From Bacteroidota bacterium (GTDB lineage: Bacteria; Bacteroidota; Ignavibacteria; Kryptoniales; JAKASW01), in the NCBI GenBank assembly GCA_021789975.1, contig JAJYIT010000021.1, forward strand, positions 1 through 64,000: a stretch of 64,000 nt of DNA, given 5' to 3'. Positions 18,219 to 27,751 of this stretch are shown here, piece by piece. How positions within the stretch are numbered: the first letter of the stretch is position 1; every line of letters starts with the position of its first letter. Below the pieces are notes generated by a model. The model was not told the DNA's origin. It ran no database searches and worked only from the letters and a program-made list of their open reading frames with translations. The position numbers and the translations under genes were made by a program.

Positions 18219-19244
18219 TCAACCGAGCGTTCCAGAGTTGAGATCTTTCAAATCACTGGAGTGTCCCGGATAAACTTTCGAGATGGGGCTGATAAGGTTC
18301 TTAGCGAAGTTTACCGCTGTCGCGACTTCCCCAAACCCCGTACTGATCAGCTTTAGTTTTCCAGGATGCGAGGCGACATCTCCTGCGGCATAAATCCCTT
18401 TGATATTCGTTTCCATCCTGGAGTTTACCACTATCCCGCCTTTGTCCAGATCGAGTCCCCACTTTTTTATCGGACCAAGATCAGTGCGATATCCGAGGTT
18501 GAGTATTATCGAGTCCACATTCAAACTGCTTTCTGCCAGCGTCTTATTGTTGAATATGACTGCCTCCTCGATCCTGGAAATACCTTTGACAGTCTTCAGC
18601 TCGTGAAATGTTCTGACATCAACGCTTGATGCCAGAAGTTCCTCCACCTTCTCCTCGTGGGCACGAAATTGATCGCTTCGATGAATAAGCGAGATGTGGT
18701 TGGCAATATCCAACAAGTTGAGAGACCACTCCACTGCAGAATCCCCTCCGCCGACAATAAGAATATCTCTTCCCTTGAAGACACTCTTATCGTTGACGAA
18801 GTAGTAGACACCACGGCCTTCAAACTCGGCGAGTCCCGGGACCTCCAGTTTCTTCGGTTTGAACGCTCCTATCCCGGCTGTGAGAACAATCGTCTTCGTA
18901 AAATGTGAGACCTTCTGTTCTGATGTAAGCTCAAAGACGGATTGATCACCATCCTTGTGCATCGTGAAGGCCACGATCTTTTCATCGAGGCAGACAGCCG
19001 GGTGAAAAGTCGACGCCTGCTTGATGAGTTGCTCAGCCAGATCCCTTGCAAGAATCTTCGGGATGCCACCGACATCGAAAATGGTTTTTTCCGGATAAAG
19101 CGTGACGAGCTGGCCGCCAAGCTCCGGCAGAGCATCGAGTATTTTTGATTTCATCCCCCGCAGGCCGGCGTAGAATACACCGTATAACCCAACCGGCCCT
19201 CCCCCGATTATTGTAACATCGAATACATTTCGCTCCGAAAGCAT
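18219..19244 (-). CDS. Ferredoxin-NADP+ reductase, thioredoxin-reductase-like type
   Basis: A 341-residue FAD/NAD(P)H protein with GGGPVGLYGVFYAGLRG at the FAD-binding end and GGGDSAVEW for NADPH. The CxxC redox centre of thioredoxin reductase is absent. This matches the homodimeric ferredoxin-NADP reductase of green sulfur bacteria and Bacillus. It moves electrons between ferredoxin and NADPH in the cytosol. Two 2Fe-2S ferredoxin-like genes occur at about 60.5-61.2 kb and might be partners, which is only inference. One base separates it from the SDR stop. Confidence 0.87.
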   Translation of the reverse strand: MLSERNVFDVTIIGGGPVGLYGVFYAGLRGMKSKILDALPELGGQLVTLYPEKTIFDVGGIPKILARDLAEQLIKQASTFHPAVCLDEKIVAFTMHKDGDQSVFELTSEQKVSHFTKTIVLTAGIGAFKPKKLEVPGLAEFEGRGVYYFVNDKSVFKGRDILIVGGGDSAVEWSLNLLDIANHISLIHRSDQFRAHEEKVEELLASSVDVRTFHELKTVKGISRIEEAVIFNNKTLAESSLNVDSIILNLGYRTDLGPIKKWGLDLDKGGIVVNSRMETNIKGIYAAGDVASHPGKLKLISTGFGEVATAVNFAKNLISPISKVYPGHSSDLKDLNSGTLG

Positions 19245-19245
19245 A

Positions 19246-19953
19246 TTACTTCGGGTTAGTGGGCCTCAGGTCGATTTCACTCATCATGGCGCGCGGCGGA
19301 AGAGAAGCGGCCAGGACGGCAGCTTCCGCGACGTCGTCGGCCTGCAGGATCTTTTCTCCATCGGGATGATGACCGGAGCCAAATTCAGTGTCAACGGATC
19401 CGGGATAGATCGCCACAACTCTGATATTGTGTTTTCTCATTTCGAGCATGATGCTCTTTGAGAATCCGAGCAAAGCCCACTTGGTGGCGGCATACACCGC
19501 TCCATTTTCGACCGGGTTCTTCCCAGCCAAAGATGCGATGTTGATGATGGTGCCGTCATTTTGCTCCACCATATGCCTCAGCACCTCACGTGTTGCGATG
19601 AACACTCCACGCATGTTGACGTCGAATAGCGCATCAAACTCATCTGTTCCCGTCTCGGACACGGGCTTGAAGATTCCGATCCCGGCGTTATTCACCAAGA
19701 TGTCGATTTTACCGTAGTTGCGAGCAGCCGCAGCTATAAGTGCCACCACGTCCCGTTCAATCGAAACATCGGCAGGCTGGACAAGGACTTCGACACCGGT
19801 CTCTCTAAGTTTTTCGGCGATAGCGTCAAGAGTCGACCTTGTGCGCGCAGACAAGACAAGCATTGCTCCCTCGCGCGCAAATTGCTCAGAGATCGACTTG
19901 CCGATGCCTCTGCTGGCACCCGTAATCACCGCAACTTTTCCTTCTAACCTCAA
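19246..19953 (-). CDS. Short-chain dehydrogenase/reductase (SDR)
   Basis: A 235-residue classical SDR with cofactor motif TGASRGIG, NNAG, a catalytic serine in NIASLAG and the YAATK active-site pair. The size and pattern fit an NADP-dependent 3-ketoacyl-type or sepiapterin-reductase-like enzyme. It lies eight bases downstream of folE, which makes dihydroneopterin triphosphate, so a pterin-related role is conceivable but not shown. Substrate unknown. Confidence 0.82.
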   Translation of the reverse strand: MRLEGKVAVITGASRGIGKSISEQFAREGAMLVLSARTRSTLDAIAEKLRETGVEVLVQPADVSIERDVVALIAAAARNYGKIDILVNNAGIGIFKPVSETGTDEFDALFDVNMRGVFIATREVLRHMVEQNDGTIINIASLAGKNPVENGAVYAATKWALLGFSKSIMLEMRKHNIRVVAIYPGSVDTEFGSGHHPDGEKILQADDVAEAAVLAASLPPRAMMSEIDLRPTNPK

Positions 19954-19960
19954 GACCGGC

Positions 19961-20533
19961 TCACCTGCGTCCGATCAAATTCAAGAATTCTTCCCTTGTC
20001 TTCACATCCTCGTGAAACTCTCCCAGCATCGCACTCGTCGTTGCAATAGTATTCTGCTTCTCCACCCCACGCATCATCATACAGAGATGCTGAGCTTCAA
20101 CGACCACGCCGACTCCGAAAGGCTCCAGGTAGCTGTAAAGTGTTTCCGCAATCTGTTGTGTCATACGCTCCTGGACTTGAAGCCGTCTTGCGAATACCTC
20201 AACCACTCGAGGCATCTTACTCAATCCCACGATTTTGCCGTTGGGGATGTACGCAATGTGCACTTTGCCGAAGAACGGAAGCATATGATGCTCGCACAAG
20301 GAATAGAAGTCGATGTCCTTCACTATGACAATCTGGTTGTACTTATCCTTGAACACTGCGTTGTTCATCACGGTCTCTATGTCCTGGTGATAGCCCTTGG
20401 TAAGGAATTCGTAGGCGCGCGCGACACGATAAGGAGTTTTTTGCAAACCTTCGCGTTCCGGATCTTCGCCAAGCTTCAAGAGTATCTCTCTGACTAGATC
20501 TTCCAATTGAAGATCGATCTTAACTTCGCTCAT
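19961..20533 (-). CDS. folE: GTP cyclohydrolase I FolE
   Basis: A 190-residue GTP cyclohydrolase I, the first enzyme of folate/pterin synthesis, converting GTP to dihydroneopterin triphosphate. The zinc ligands are visible in [10 protein letters not shown] and in the [10 protein letters not shown] block, and [16 protein letters not shown] is the family core. It overlaps the bcp stop by four bases, so the pair is coupled. Confidence 0.94.
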   Translation of the reverse strand: MSEVKIDLQLEDLVREILLKLGEDPEREGLQKTPYRVARAYEFLTKGYHQDIETVMNNAVFKDKYNQIVIVKDIDFYSLCEHHMLPFFGKVHIAYIPNGKIVGLSKMPRVVEVFARRLQVQERMTQQIAETLYSYLEPFGVGVVVEAQHLCMMMRGVEKQNTIATTSAMLGEFHEDVKTREEFLNLIGRR

Positions 20534-21024
20534 AGCTCTTCCAGGACCTCATTGTAATGGCCGTCTACTTTAACTTTTGGAAATACCTTCTTGATCTTGC
20601 CGGCCTCATCAATAACGAATGTTGTCCTCTCAATGCCCATGAACTTCCTGCCGTAAAGAGATTTCTGTTTCCATACGCCATAGGCATTCAGGACTTTCTT
20701 CTCTTCGTCGCTCAATAACGGGAAATTCAGATGGAACTTCTCTTTGAATTTCTTATGCGACTCGACGGAGTCGCCACTTACTCCAAGCACCACCGCGCCT
20801 CTCTTCATTATTTCGCTGAAGCCGTCTCTGAAAGAGCATGCCTCTTTTGTACATCCGGGAGTATCGTCTTTCGGATAAAAGTATAAGACAACTTTCTTTC
20901 CTTTCAAGCCCGATAGCTTCACCGTATCGCCTGCATCACTCTTGAGGGAAAAATCCGGCGCTTTTACTCCTGCCTGAATCTCGTCAACAATGTTCTTCTG
21001 CGTTGTCTTTGCAGCCTTCGCCAT
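20530..21024 (-). CDS. bcp: Thiol peroxidase Bcp/PrxQ
   Basis: A 164-residue peroxiredoxin. The peroxidatic cysteine is in [12 protein letters not shown], with the resolving cysteine five residues on, the arrangement of the atypical 2-Cys Bcp/PrxQ class. It reduces hydrogen and organic peroxides using thioredoxin. First gene of a five-gene run ending with the MFS transporter. Confidence 0.92.
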   Translation of the reverse strand: MAKAAKTTQKNIVDEIQAGVKAPDFSLKSDAGDTVKLSGLKGKKVVLYFYPKDDTPGCTKEACSFRDGFSEIMKRGAVVLGVSGDSVESHKKFKEKFHLNFPLLSDEEKKVLNAYGVWKQKSLYGRKFMGIERTTFVIDEAGKIKKVFPKVKVDGHYNEVLEEL

Positions 21025-21073
21025 CTCGTAGGTCTCCCTTCTACTCGAATCTTATGGACTAAAATACTGTAAG

Positions 21074-21108
21074 AAAAAAACAGGCGCGCAACTTTCGTTA
21101 CGAGCCTG
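21074..21108 (-). terminator. Strong rho-independent terminator
   Basis: Read on the minus strand, CAGGC and GCCTG enclose a second stem CGTAAC/GTTGCG with a GAAA tetraloop (21081-21108), followed by seven T residues (21074-21080). It lies 24 bases after the peroxiredoxin stop at 21132 and separates it from bcp. Confidence 0.85.
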
Positions 21109-21131
21109 CAAATGAAGTAAACCTGGTGAAA

Positions 21132-21605
21132 TCAGCTGGCAGACTCCACTGCTTTAAACACTTCATCATAGTTCGGTTCGACACCCGGATCGTTGGATAC
21201 CCATTTGTATTTGATTACTCCTGATTTGTCAATCACGAACACTGCCCGCTTGGCAGAAGTGTAGCCCTTCAGGCCGACGAAATTATCATGGTAAGCATCG
21301 TAGGCCTTGACAACAGTTCTCTCATAGTCCGAAAGGATTGGGAAATTGAGCTTGTTCTGTTCAGCAAAAGCTTTGTTTGAGAAGGGCGGGTCTACGCTTA
21401 CGCCGATCACCTGCGCACTAATATTGTTGAACTTACTCAGTGAGTCCCGGAAGTTACAGAGCTCTTTAGTACATACGCTCGTAAACGCGCCTGGATAGAA
21501 TGCGAGGACCACTTTCTTGCCCGCAAATTCAGAAAGACTTCTTTCCTTCCGATCTGTGTCATAAAGTTTGAAGTCCGGGGCTTTCTTACCGATCTCGACC
21601 GACAT
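21132..21605 (-). CDS. Peroxiredoxin, AhpE-like
   Basis: A 157-residue peroxiredoxin with the active site PGAFTSVCTKE. It differs from the Bcp copy just downstream and resembles the AhpE-like/1-Cys-like group; a second cysteine occurs in ELCNF. It reduces peroxides in the cytosol. The ATG at 21605 is set by a clear GGAGG site; six residues upstream are dropped. Ends at its own strong terminator, so it is probably monocistronic. Confidence 0.87.
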   Translation of the reverse strand: MSVEIGKKAPDFKLYDTDRKERSLSEFAGKKVVLAFYPGAFTSVCTKELCNFRDSLSKFNNISAQVIGVSVDPPFSNKAFAEQNKLNFPILSDYERTVVKAYDAYHDNFVGLKGYTSAKRAVFVIDKSGVIKYKWVSNDPGVEPNYDEVFKAVESAS

Positions 21606-21757
21606 ACTTACCTCCTGTTGCATTAAGAAGTTAAATTCCGATTAAAAGATTTTCAAATATGCCATGATGCCTGGTTCCTCGTCTGAGTCAAGACTCCATT
21701 TCATCAGCTTTCTATTGCAACCGCAAGCATCAGCAGCACTTGAACTGAATAACGCCG

Positions 21758-22522
21758 TCAGCGAGTTAAAAATTCCATCACAAGCTTCGTGAATTCTACA
21801 GGTTCGTCCGCATGAACCCAATGCCCTGCGCTATCGATCGTTACGAACTCAGCCAGCGGGAAGTGATCCCGGATGTCCTTCTTATCCGATTTTATGAGGT
21901 AGGACGATCTGCCACCGCGAATGAACAATGCCGGTTTATCAAATGATCCATCAAGGGTTACGGCGGCATTCACATTTTCGTAATTGCGGTAAATCGCTTC
22001 GATGTCAATTTTCCATTTGAATCGTTTGTTGTCATCGCGTTCCACATTCTTGAGAAGAAGCTGTCTGACAGCCGAATCTGCAATGCGTGGAGCGAGTGCG
22101 GAATCCAACTGCGACCTCGTTTCATACTTTTGGAGATCCAGCTTGAACATGGCTTCGAAAATCTGATCGTGTCCGGGTGGATACCCCCGCGGAGAAATAT
22201 CGACGACAACCAGTCTATCCACTTTCTCTGGATACATGCCAGCGAATTGCATCGCGGCCTTTCCACCCATGGAATGGCCAAGTACATTGGCATTTTCAAT
22301 CTGTTCGTGGAACATCAGCTCATTGATGTCTTCCGCCATGACTCTATAATTGAATTCATTGCCGTGCGGGGAGCGGCCATGGTTGCGCTGGTCGACCGCG
22401 TATGTCTTGAACTTCTCACCGAAGATCTTAGACAATGTATACCAGTTGTCACCTGATCCAAACAGGCCGTGAAGAAGTATGAGTGGTCGTCCTTGTCCTG
22501 TAACACGGTAAGCGAGCTTCAT
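21758..22522 (-). CDS. Alpha/beta hydrolase (YbfF-like esterase)
   Basis: A 254-residue alpha/beta hydrolase. The oxyanion segment is LLHGLFGSGDNW, the nucleophile elbow GHSMGG (Ser84), and the catalytic histidine is in SAGHWVHAD near the C-terminus. DQRNHGRSPH is typical of the YbfF/ABHD11 esterase branch. It hydrolyses small esters or thioesters; the natural substrate is unknown. Confidence 0.82.
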   Translation of the reverse strand: MKLAYRVTGQGRPLILLHGLFGSGDNWYTLSKIFGEKFKTYAVDQRNHGRSPHGNEFNYRVMAEDINELMFHEQIENANVLGHSMGGKAAMQFAGMYPEKVDRLVVVDISPRGYPPGHDQIFEAMFKLDLQKYETRSQLDSALAPRIADSAVRQLLLKNVERDDNKRFKWKIDIEAIYRNYENVNAAVTLDGSFDKPALFIRGGRSSYLIKSDKKDIRDHFPLAEFVTIDSAGHWVHADEPVEFTKLVMEFLTR

Positions 22523-22627
22523 TAAACGCTAATCCAATAATCCCCGCCTGAGCGCGTTGTGCTTCAGCGGGCAGGCATCATTTCGACGCACTTTAATATC
22601 ACTTTTCTCTCCAGATTGAAATCGAGC

Positions 22628-24325
22628 CTACGATTTCCCTGCGCGGTCAACCATCGGCATATCAATTCCCTTTTGCCGGGCTACACGAACAGCGTCATCA
22701 TACCCCGCATCGGCGTGTCTGATAACACCCAGACCGGGGTCATAAGTCAGTACTCTTTTTAGCCGCCTCGCCGCTGAATCGGTTCCGTCCGCGACGACGA
22801 CCATCCCTGCATGGATGGCGAGCCCGATTCCTACGCCTCCGCCATGATGAACCGAAACCCAGCTCGCGCCACCGACCGCATTCAGGAGAGCGTTGAGTAT
22901 CGGCCAATCTGCAATCGCGTCTGAACCATCTTTCATCTTTTCCGTTTCACGATTTGGTGAAGCGACACTTCCAGCGTCAAGATGATCGCGTCCGATCACA
23001 ATAGGCGCCTTTACTTTTCCCGATTTAACGAGGTCGTTGAAAATGAGTCCCATCTTGTCGCGCTCACCATATCCAAGCCAGCAAATCCTCGCGGGTAGTC
23101 CCTGGAATTTCACATGCTTCTGAGCTTTCTGAATCCAGTTTACAAGATTGGCGTTTTCAGGAAACGTCTTCATTACTGCTTCATCGGTGACATAGATATC
23201 TTCGGGATCGCCGCTTAGGGCCGCCCACCTGAATGGTCCTTTGCCCTCACAAAACAGAGGACGGATAAACTCAGGAACAAAGCCCGGAATATCGAACGCG
23301 TTTTCCAATCCGCTGGCCTTTGCTTCGCCGCGAACGTTGTTTCCATAATCGAAGGTCACAGCACCAAGCTTTTTGATTTCCAACATGCCCCGGACGTGAT
23401 TGACGATCGAGTCTCTGGCCATCGAAATATACTTTTGAGGATCAGTCTTTCGAAGGAGTAGCGCCGATTCATAGGGTATCCCTGCCGGCACGTATCCGTT
23501 CAAAGTGTCGTGTGCGCTTGTCTGGTCAGTCAGTAAGTCAGGTACGATACGTCGGCGGGCAATCTCGGGAATTACGTCTGCCGCATTACCGAGGAGTCCG
23601 ACCGAAAGCGGGATTCGCTTCGACTTCGCATCCGTGACAAGTGATAGTGCCTCGTCAATGTTTGTGCTCATCCTGTCGAGGTAACCGGACTTCAGCCTGC
23701 GCTCTATTCTTTGGCGGTCGACCTCCACTCCGAGGAATGCCGCGCCGTTCATGGTGGCCGCGAGCGGCTGTGCACCGCCCATTCCGCCGAGTCCGCTCGT
23801 CAAGACAAATCTGCCCGATAGACTGCCGCCGAAATATTTCCTACCAGCTTCGGCAAACGTCTCGTAGGTTCCCTGTAAAATTCCCTGGGTCCCGATGTAT
23901 ATCCAGCTTCCGGCAGTCATCTGCCCGAACATCGTTAAGCCGAGTGCTTCGAGTCGGCGGAACTCGTCCCAATTGGCCCAGGCCGGAACAAGCATTGCAT
24001 TTGAAATTAGGACCCGCGGTGCCTCTTCGTAGGTCTTGAATACACCTACCGGCTTACCCGATTGGATCATTAGCGTTTCGTCATTCTCCAGCCGTTTGAG
24101 GGTCGCAACAATTGCGTCGAAAGCCTCCCAGTTTCTTGCGGCTTTTCCGCTTCCGCCGTATACGATAAGTTCATTTGGCTTCTCGGCAACTTCCGGATCC
24201 AGATTGTTCATCAACATCCGGAGAGCGGCTTCCTGCTGCCAGCCCTTCGTGTTCAGTTGTGTACCCCGCGGGGCACGTACAGTGCGGAATGCTTTCTCCG
24301 TCGATTGCTTCGTTTCAGTAGACAT
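22628..24325 (-). CDS. hutU: Urocanate hydratase HutU
   Basis: A 565-residue urocanase, which hydrates urocanate to imidazolonepropionate in histidine breakdown, using a tightly bound NAD+. Hallmarks include the N-terminal [46 protein letters not shown] and the late [11 protein letters not shown] block. It starts with ATG behind an AAGGAGG site. It is the last gene of the cluster containing hutH; hutI and formiminoglutamate-processing genes are absent from the window. Confidence 0.95.
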   Translation of the reverse strand: MSTETKQSTEKAFRTVRAPRGTQLNTKGWQQEAALRMLMNNLDPEVAEKPNELIVYGGSGKAARNWEAFDAIVATLKRLENDETLMIQSGKPVGVFKTYEEAPRVLISNAMLVPAWANWDEFRRLEALGLTMFGQMTAGSWIYIGTQGILQGTYETFAEAGRKYFGGSLSGRFVLTSGLGGMGGAQPLAATMNGAAFLGVEVDRQRIERRLKSGYLDRMSTNIDEALSLVTDAKSKRIPLSVGLLGNAADVIPEIARRRIVPDLLTDQTSAHDTLNGYVPAGIPYESALLLRKTDPQKYISMARDSIVNHVRGMLEIKKLGAVTFDYGNNVRGEAKASGLENAFDIPGFVPEFIRPLFCEGKGPFRWAALSGDPEDIYVTDEAVMKTFPENANLVNWIQKAQKHVKFQGLPARICWLGYGERDKMGLIFNDLVKSGKVKAPIVIGRDHLDAGSVASPNRETEKMKDGSDAIADWPILNALLNAVGGASWVSVHHGGGVGIGLAIHAGMVVVADGTDSAARRLKRVLTYDPGLGVIRHADAGYDDAVRVARQKGIDMPMVDRAGKS

Positions 24326-24352
24326 GTTTTTCCTCCTTGCTTTTCAGGAGCT

Positions 24353-24371
24353 TACCTGCAGGTAGGCAGGT
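24353..24371. repeat. CCTGCC-type palindromic repeat
   Basis: A 10-base perfect palindrome ACCTGCAGGT is followed by AGGCAGGT, in the 61-base gap between ada and hutU. It resembles the element at 519-537 and may be the same dispersed family. Confidence 0.45.
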
Positions 24372-24386
24372 TGAACTCGTGAGCAT

Positions 24387-25493
24387 CTATCTTCCGCCAT
24401 ACGGCGCTTCGCCCGTCAGTCCGTACTTCTCACGAAGTCTCCTGAACCCGGGCTTGATTATGTCATAGATATATTTCATACGCTCTCCGTAGGGTATGAA
24501 CGCGCTCTTCATAGCGTTGATCGTGAGTTTTTCCATCTCCGGGAAAGTGAGGTGGAAAACGTCTCGCGCAATTGTGAATTCCTTTGTCAATGTCGTGGCG
24601 CTCATAAGGCGGTTGTCGGTGTTAAGCGTAACTCTGAATTTCTCATTGTAATAAATCCCAAACGGATGTTCCTGCAAGTTCTTGGAAGCGCCCGTGTGCA
24701 CATTGGAACTCAGACACATTTCAAGCGGAATTCTCTTATCGAGAACATATTGTGCGAGAGTTCCAAGTTTAACAACTTTACCGTCAACCATGACGATATC
24801 TTCCAACAGTCTTGTCGCGTGACCTATCCGATGCGCACCGCACCACTGGATCGCTTGCCAGATCGATTCCTTTCCGAAGCCTTCACCCGCATGAATTGTA
24901 ATATTGAAATTCATCCTCTGGATATAGTGGAAGGCCTCGACATGTTTCTTCGGTGGATACCCTCCTTCCTCGCCGGCGAGATCGAACCCGACTACGCCGC
25001 GATCACGAAAGTCTACCGCCAGTTGTGCCATCTCCTCACTGAGATTCATATTTCTCATCGCGGAAATTATCAGGCCGTAACCGACGCCGAAATCTTTCTT
25101 CCCTCTTTCAAGTCCGCGCAGGACTGACGCAACGACCTCCTCCCAATGCAGACCTTTATCGGTATGGAAAACGGGCGCGAATCTCGTCTCGACGTAGACC
25201 ACGCCATCATTCTTCATGTCTTCCATCATTTCATATGCAACACGCTCCAGCGCGTCCGGGGTTTGCATGACACCGCACGTGTGAGCGAAACCTTCGAGAT
25301 ACAGCGGAAGACTTCCCCTGTTAGCACCGCGGTGAAACCACTCGCCGAGCTCAACCGGATCCGTTGTCGGAAGTGAATCGTATTTCTGTCCTTTCGCGAG
25401 CTCGATTACTGTTTCAGGTCGCAGGCCGCCGTCAAGATGATCGTGCAGCTGGACCTTCGGCATTTCACGAATCGCTTCTTCTGGTATTGGCAT
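24387..25493 (-). CDS. add: Adenosine deaminase
   Basis: A 368-residue metal-dependent deaminase converting adenosine to inosine (purine salvage). Zinc ligands and catalytic residues are visible in order: HDHLDGG, HAGEG, the RIGHATRL histidine and LNTDN. The usual second aspartate of the final motif is Asn here, as in several bacterial members. It sits between two histidine-degradation genes without an obvious pathway link, other than both releasing ammonia. Confidence 0.88.
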   Translation of the reverse strand: MPIPEEAIREMPKVQLHDHLDGGLRPETVIELAKGQKYDSLPTTDPVELGEWFHRGANRGSLPLYLEGFAHTCGVMQTPDALERVAYEMMEDMKNDGVVYVETRFAPVFHTDKGLHWEEVVASVLRGLERGKKDFGVGYGLIISAMRNMNLSEEMAQLAVDFRDRGVVGFDLAGEEGGYPPKKHVEAFHYIQRMNFNITIHAGEGFGKESIWQAIQWCGAHRIGHATRLLEDIVMVDGKVVKLGTLAQYVLDKRIPLEMCLSSNVHTGASKNLQEHPFGIYYNEKFRVTLNTDNRLMSATTLTKEFTIARDVFHLTFPEMEKLTINAMKSAFIPYGERMKYIYDIIKPGFRRLREKYGLTGEAPYGGR

Positions 25494-25506
25494 TTATTCT
25501 CCGATT

Positions 25507-25779
25507 TTAACGATCAAGATGAACAAATTGGTCATCATTTCCCCATTTCACAAACGCGAAATGATTTGGAATATCCGCCCGACATTTATCGGCGACTGCT
25601 CCAATTTCTGATAGAATTATCTTTCCATCGAGTGCGCGGACAAAAACACATTGCCTCTCCTTCACACAAACCGTATCGAAACAATAACCACCACCAGAAA
25701 AATCCCATCCTCTTAACCGTGTCGATTGTACTCGATATTTACTCCGAAAAAGATCGGATGTACTTTCACCGTTAATCAT
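25507..25779 (-). pseudogene. Truncated REP-associated tyrosine transposase (RAYT, IS200-like Y1 family)
   Basis: The 90-residue frame matches the N-terminal part of REP-associated transposases: YRVQSTRLRGWDF, a TVCVKERQCVF strand and LSEIGAVADKCRADIPNHF are all family-typical. It stops just where the family would continue into the HUH motif (MPNHVHG) and the catalytic tyrosine, so it cannot be active. The start overlaps the upstream gene stop as ATGA, and the end lies 13 bases before the adenosine deaminase start. It is a remnant of a mobile or domesticated element. Confidence 0.8.
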
Positions 25780-26048
25780 CTGTGGTTCAGCACATCCAAT
25801 TCTTGCTTCGTCGGCGCGCCGTTAACCACCGTAAGAACCATCACCGTGTCTCCTTCATTCGAGGCAGACAAATACGCTTTCTTCAGTGCATCAAAGATTT
25901 TATCGGCGTTCCCGGATCCGATGGTCGATGTCTCGTGCACCACGACGTTGAGTTTATCCTCCTTGAGGCTTGCGATGAAATTATCAATTGGTGTCTTGAA
26001 ATCCTTTTTGGCAATCGGATACAAACTCACCTGAAATGTTATATCCAT
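25776..26048 (-). CDS. Thiamine-binding/YqgV-MTH1187 family protein
   Basis: A 90-residue ferredoxin-like-fold protein of the thiamine-binding protein family (PF01910, also MTH1187/YkoF-like). It begins MDITFQVSLYPIA and has the conserved HETSTIGSG core. Family members bind thiamine or its precursors; some are linked to transport, but no transporter is near. The ATG at 26048 is chosen for its AAGGAG site; 15 upstream residues would overlap hutH. Confidence 0.72.
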   Translation of the reverse strand: MDITFQVSLYPIAKKDFKTPIDNFIASLKEDKLNVVVHETSTIGSGNADKIFDALKKAYLSASNEGDTVMVLTVVNGAPTKQELDVLNHR

Positions 26049-26061
26049 TCTATGGTCTCCT

Positions 26062-27636
26062 TTACTCAAGGTTTCCTGAAGCAGATTCGGCAACTCGGAT
26101 GACTTCTCCTGATTTCAGCAGTATCAATGCCTCTTCAATATCCGCATGAAGCAGCCGGTCTTTCTCCAGGTGGGATATGTTCTTCCTGACGAGATCGTGC
26201 ACCGCCTGTGTTCCGGTACCGCATCGAAGCACACTCCCGTTGACGCCGATACGACGAGTGAAATCTATGGCCTGACAAGCAACGAGCAGCTCGATCGCCG
26301 CGACCCTCCACACATTCTCCAGAACCTGAAAGCACTTTTGCGCCGCGATGGATCCCATCGAATTGTGGTCCTCCTGGTTTGCACTAGTTGGGATTGAATC
26401 GACACTTGCAGGGTGCGAAAGCACTTTATTTTCGCTGACCAGCGATGCCGCCGTATACTGCGCTATCATCATACCTGAATTCAGACCGCCGTTTTCGATC
26501 AAGAATTTCGGCAAACCGCTGAGCTGCCAATTCACCATTCGTTCCGTTCGACGCTCCGATATGCTTGCGAATTCACTCAGCGCAATCGCCAGAAAGTCGC
26601 ACGCGAGCGCCAGCGGCTCACCATGGAAATTCCCGCCTTCAAGATGGATTCCTCTCGTCTTTCCGGAATTGCCGGAGTCGGCAAATATCAGCGGATTGTC
26701 GGTGGCAGAGTTAATCTCAATATTTACCTGCCGAGTGCAAAATTCAATTGTATCCCTAACTGCACCATGCACCTGCGGCATGCACCTCAGCGAATAAGCA
26801 TCCTGGACCTTACCGTCGTTGTGGAGATGTGATTTGCGTATCTCGCTGCCTTTCATGAGTTGCCTGACATTGCCCGCCGATATCTTCTGCCCATTGTAGG
26901 GTCTCAGATTATGTATCCTTGCGTCGAATGCGACGTCCGTCCCACGCAGAGCTTCCACGCTTAGCGCACCAGTTATATCGAATATCTTGGCAAGCTTTGC
27001 GGCTTCAACAACGCAGTGGACGGCGAATGCACCCATCATCTGTGTCCCGTTTACTAGTGCGAGTCCTTCTTTTGCGCTGAGACTGATCGGTGACAACCCG
27101 GCTTTCTTCAGAACTCTTCGTGCCGGGATGATCTCTCCATCTTTGATAAAGCTCCCTTCGCCGACCATTGCGAGCACCAGATGAGCCAGTTGAACAAGAT
27201 CACCGCTGCTTCCAACCGAACCCTTCGAAGGTATAAACGGGATCAACCCAAGATTAAATATATCCAGCAAACGCTCCACGACGGAGTGCCTGATGCCGCT
27301 GTATCCTTTCGCGAGCGCGTTGGCACGAAGCAGGATTATGAGACGGACAATATTCGGTAGGAGCGGCTCGCCAGTACCGGCGGAGTGGCTTCTGATCAGG
27401 TTGATCTGGAGCTGCTTGATATCTTCATGCGGAATGTTCACGGTGGCAAATTCACCGAAACCGGTAGTAACACCGTAGATTACTTCATTGCCATCGAGCC
27501 ACCCTTCAACCACTCTTCTCGACCGTTCCATGTTGCGGATAGCGGCCCGGGATAAAGAGACTTGTGCACGTTCTTTCTCTGCGCCGTATGCGCTAACTGC
27601 CGTAAGAGAATTCCCGTCAAGCATGAGGTCTGACAT
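26062..27636 (-). CDS. hutH: Histidine ammonia-lyase HutH with unusual Ser-Ser-Gly triad
   Basis: A 524-residue MIO-family lyase that removes ammonia from histidine to give urocanate. HutH-type active-site features are present: YGVTTGFG, RSHSAGTGEP (the His that favours histidine over Phe/Tyr), SLRCMPQ and NQEDHNS with its glutamate. The tripeptide that self-cyclises to the MIO group is normally Ala-Ser-Gly; here it is Ser143-Ser144-Gly145 within GSVGSSGDL, and the residues after it (VQL instead of APL) also differ. The ATG at 27636 has a GAGG site. First gene of the cluster leading to hutU, supporting a histidine substrate. Confidence 0.87.
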   Translation of the reverse strand: MSDLMLDGNSLTAVSAYGAEKERAQVSLSRAAIRNMERSRRVVEGWLDGNEVIYGVTTGFGEFATVNIPHEDIKQLQINLIRSHSAGTGEPLLPNIVRLIILLRANALAKGYSGIRHSVVERLLDIFNLGLIPFIPSKGSVGSSGDLVQLAHLVLAMVGEGSFIKDGEIIPARRVLKKAGLSPISLSAKEGLALVNGTQMMGAFAVHCVVEAAKLAKIFDITGALSVEALRGTDVAFDARIHNLRPYNGQKISAGNVRQLMKGSEIRKSHLHNDGKVQDAYSLRCMPQVHGAVRDTIEFCTRQVNIEINSATDNPLIFADSGNSGKTRGIHLEGGNFHGEPLALACDFLAIALSEFASISERRTERMVNWQLSGLPKFLIENGGLNSGMMIAQYTAASLVSENKVLSHPASVDSIPTSANQEDHNSMGSIAAQKCFQVLENVWRVAAIELLVACQAIDFTRRIGVNGSVLRCGTGTQAVHDLVRKNISHLEKDRLLHADIEEALILLKSGEVIRVAESASGNLE

Positions 27637-27751
27637 ACGGATCCTCGTTTTAGAAAATTTAATCAATCGTGGATGGAAGTAAAAGGGGGAACCACTCATG
27701 AATCGTCTACAGCCCCAGTCTTGGAAGAGATACCTGGTCTCTCAGAACCAT

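Noticed and set aside
19718-20497. Plus-strand frame of 259 codons opposite folE and the SDR
   Set aside because: It spans the junction of two clear minus-strand genes and has no domain.
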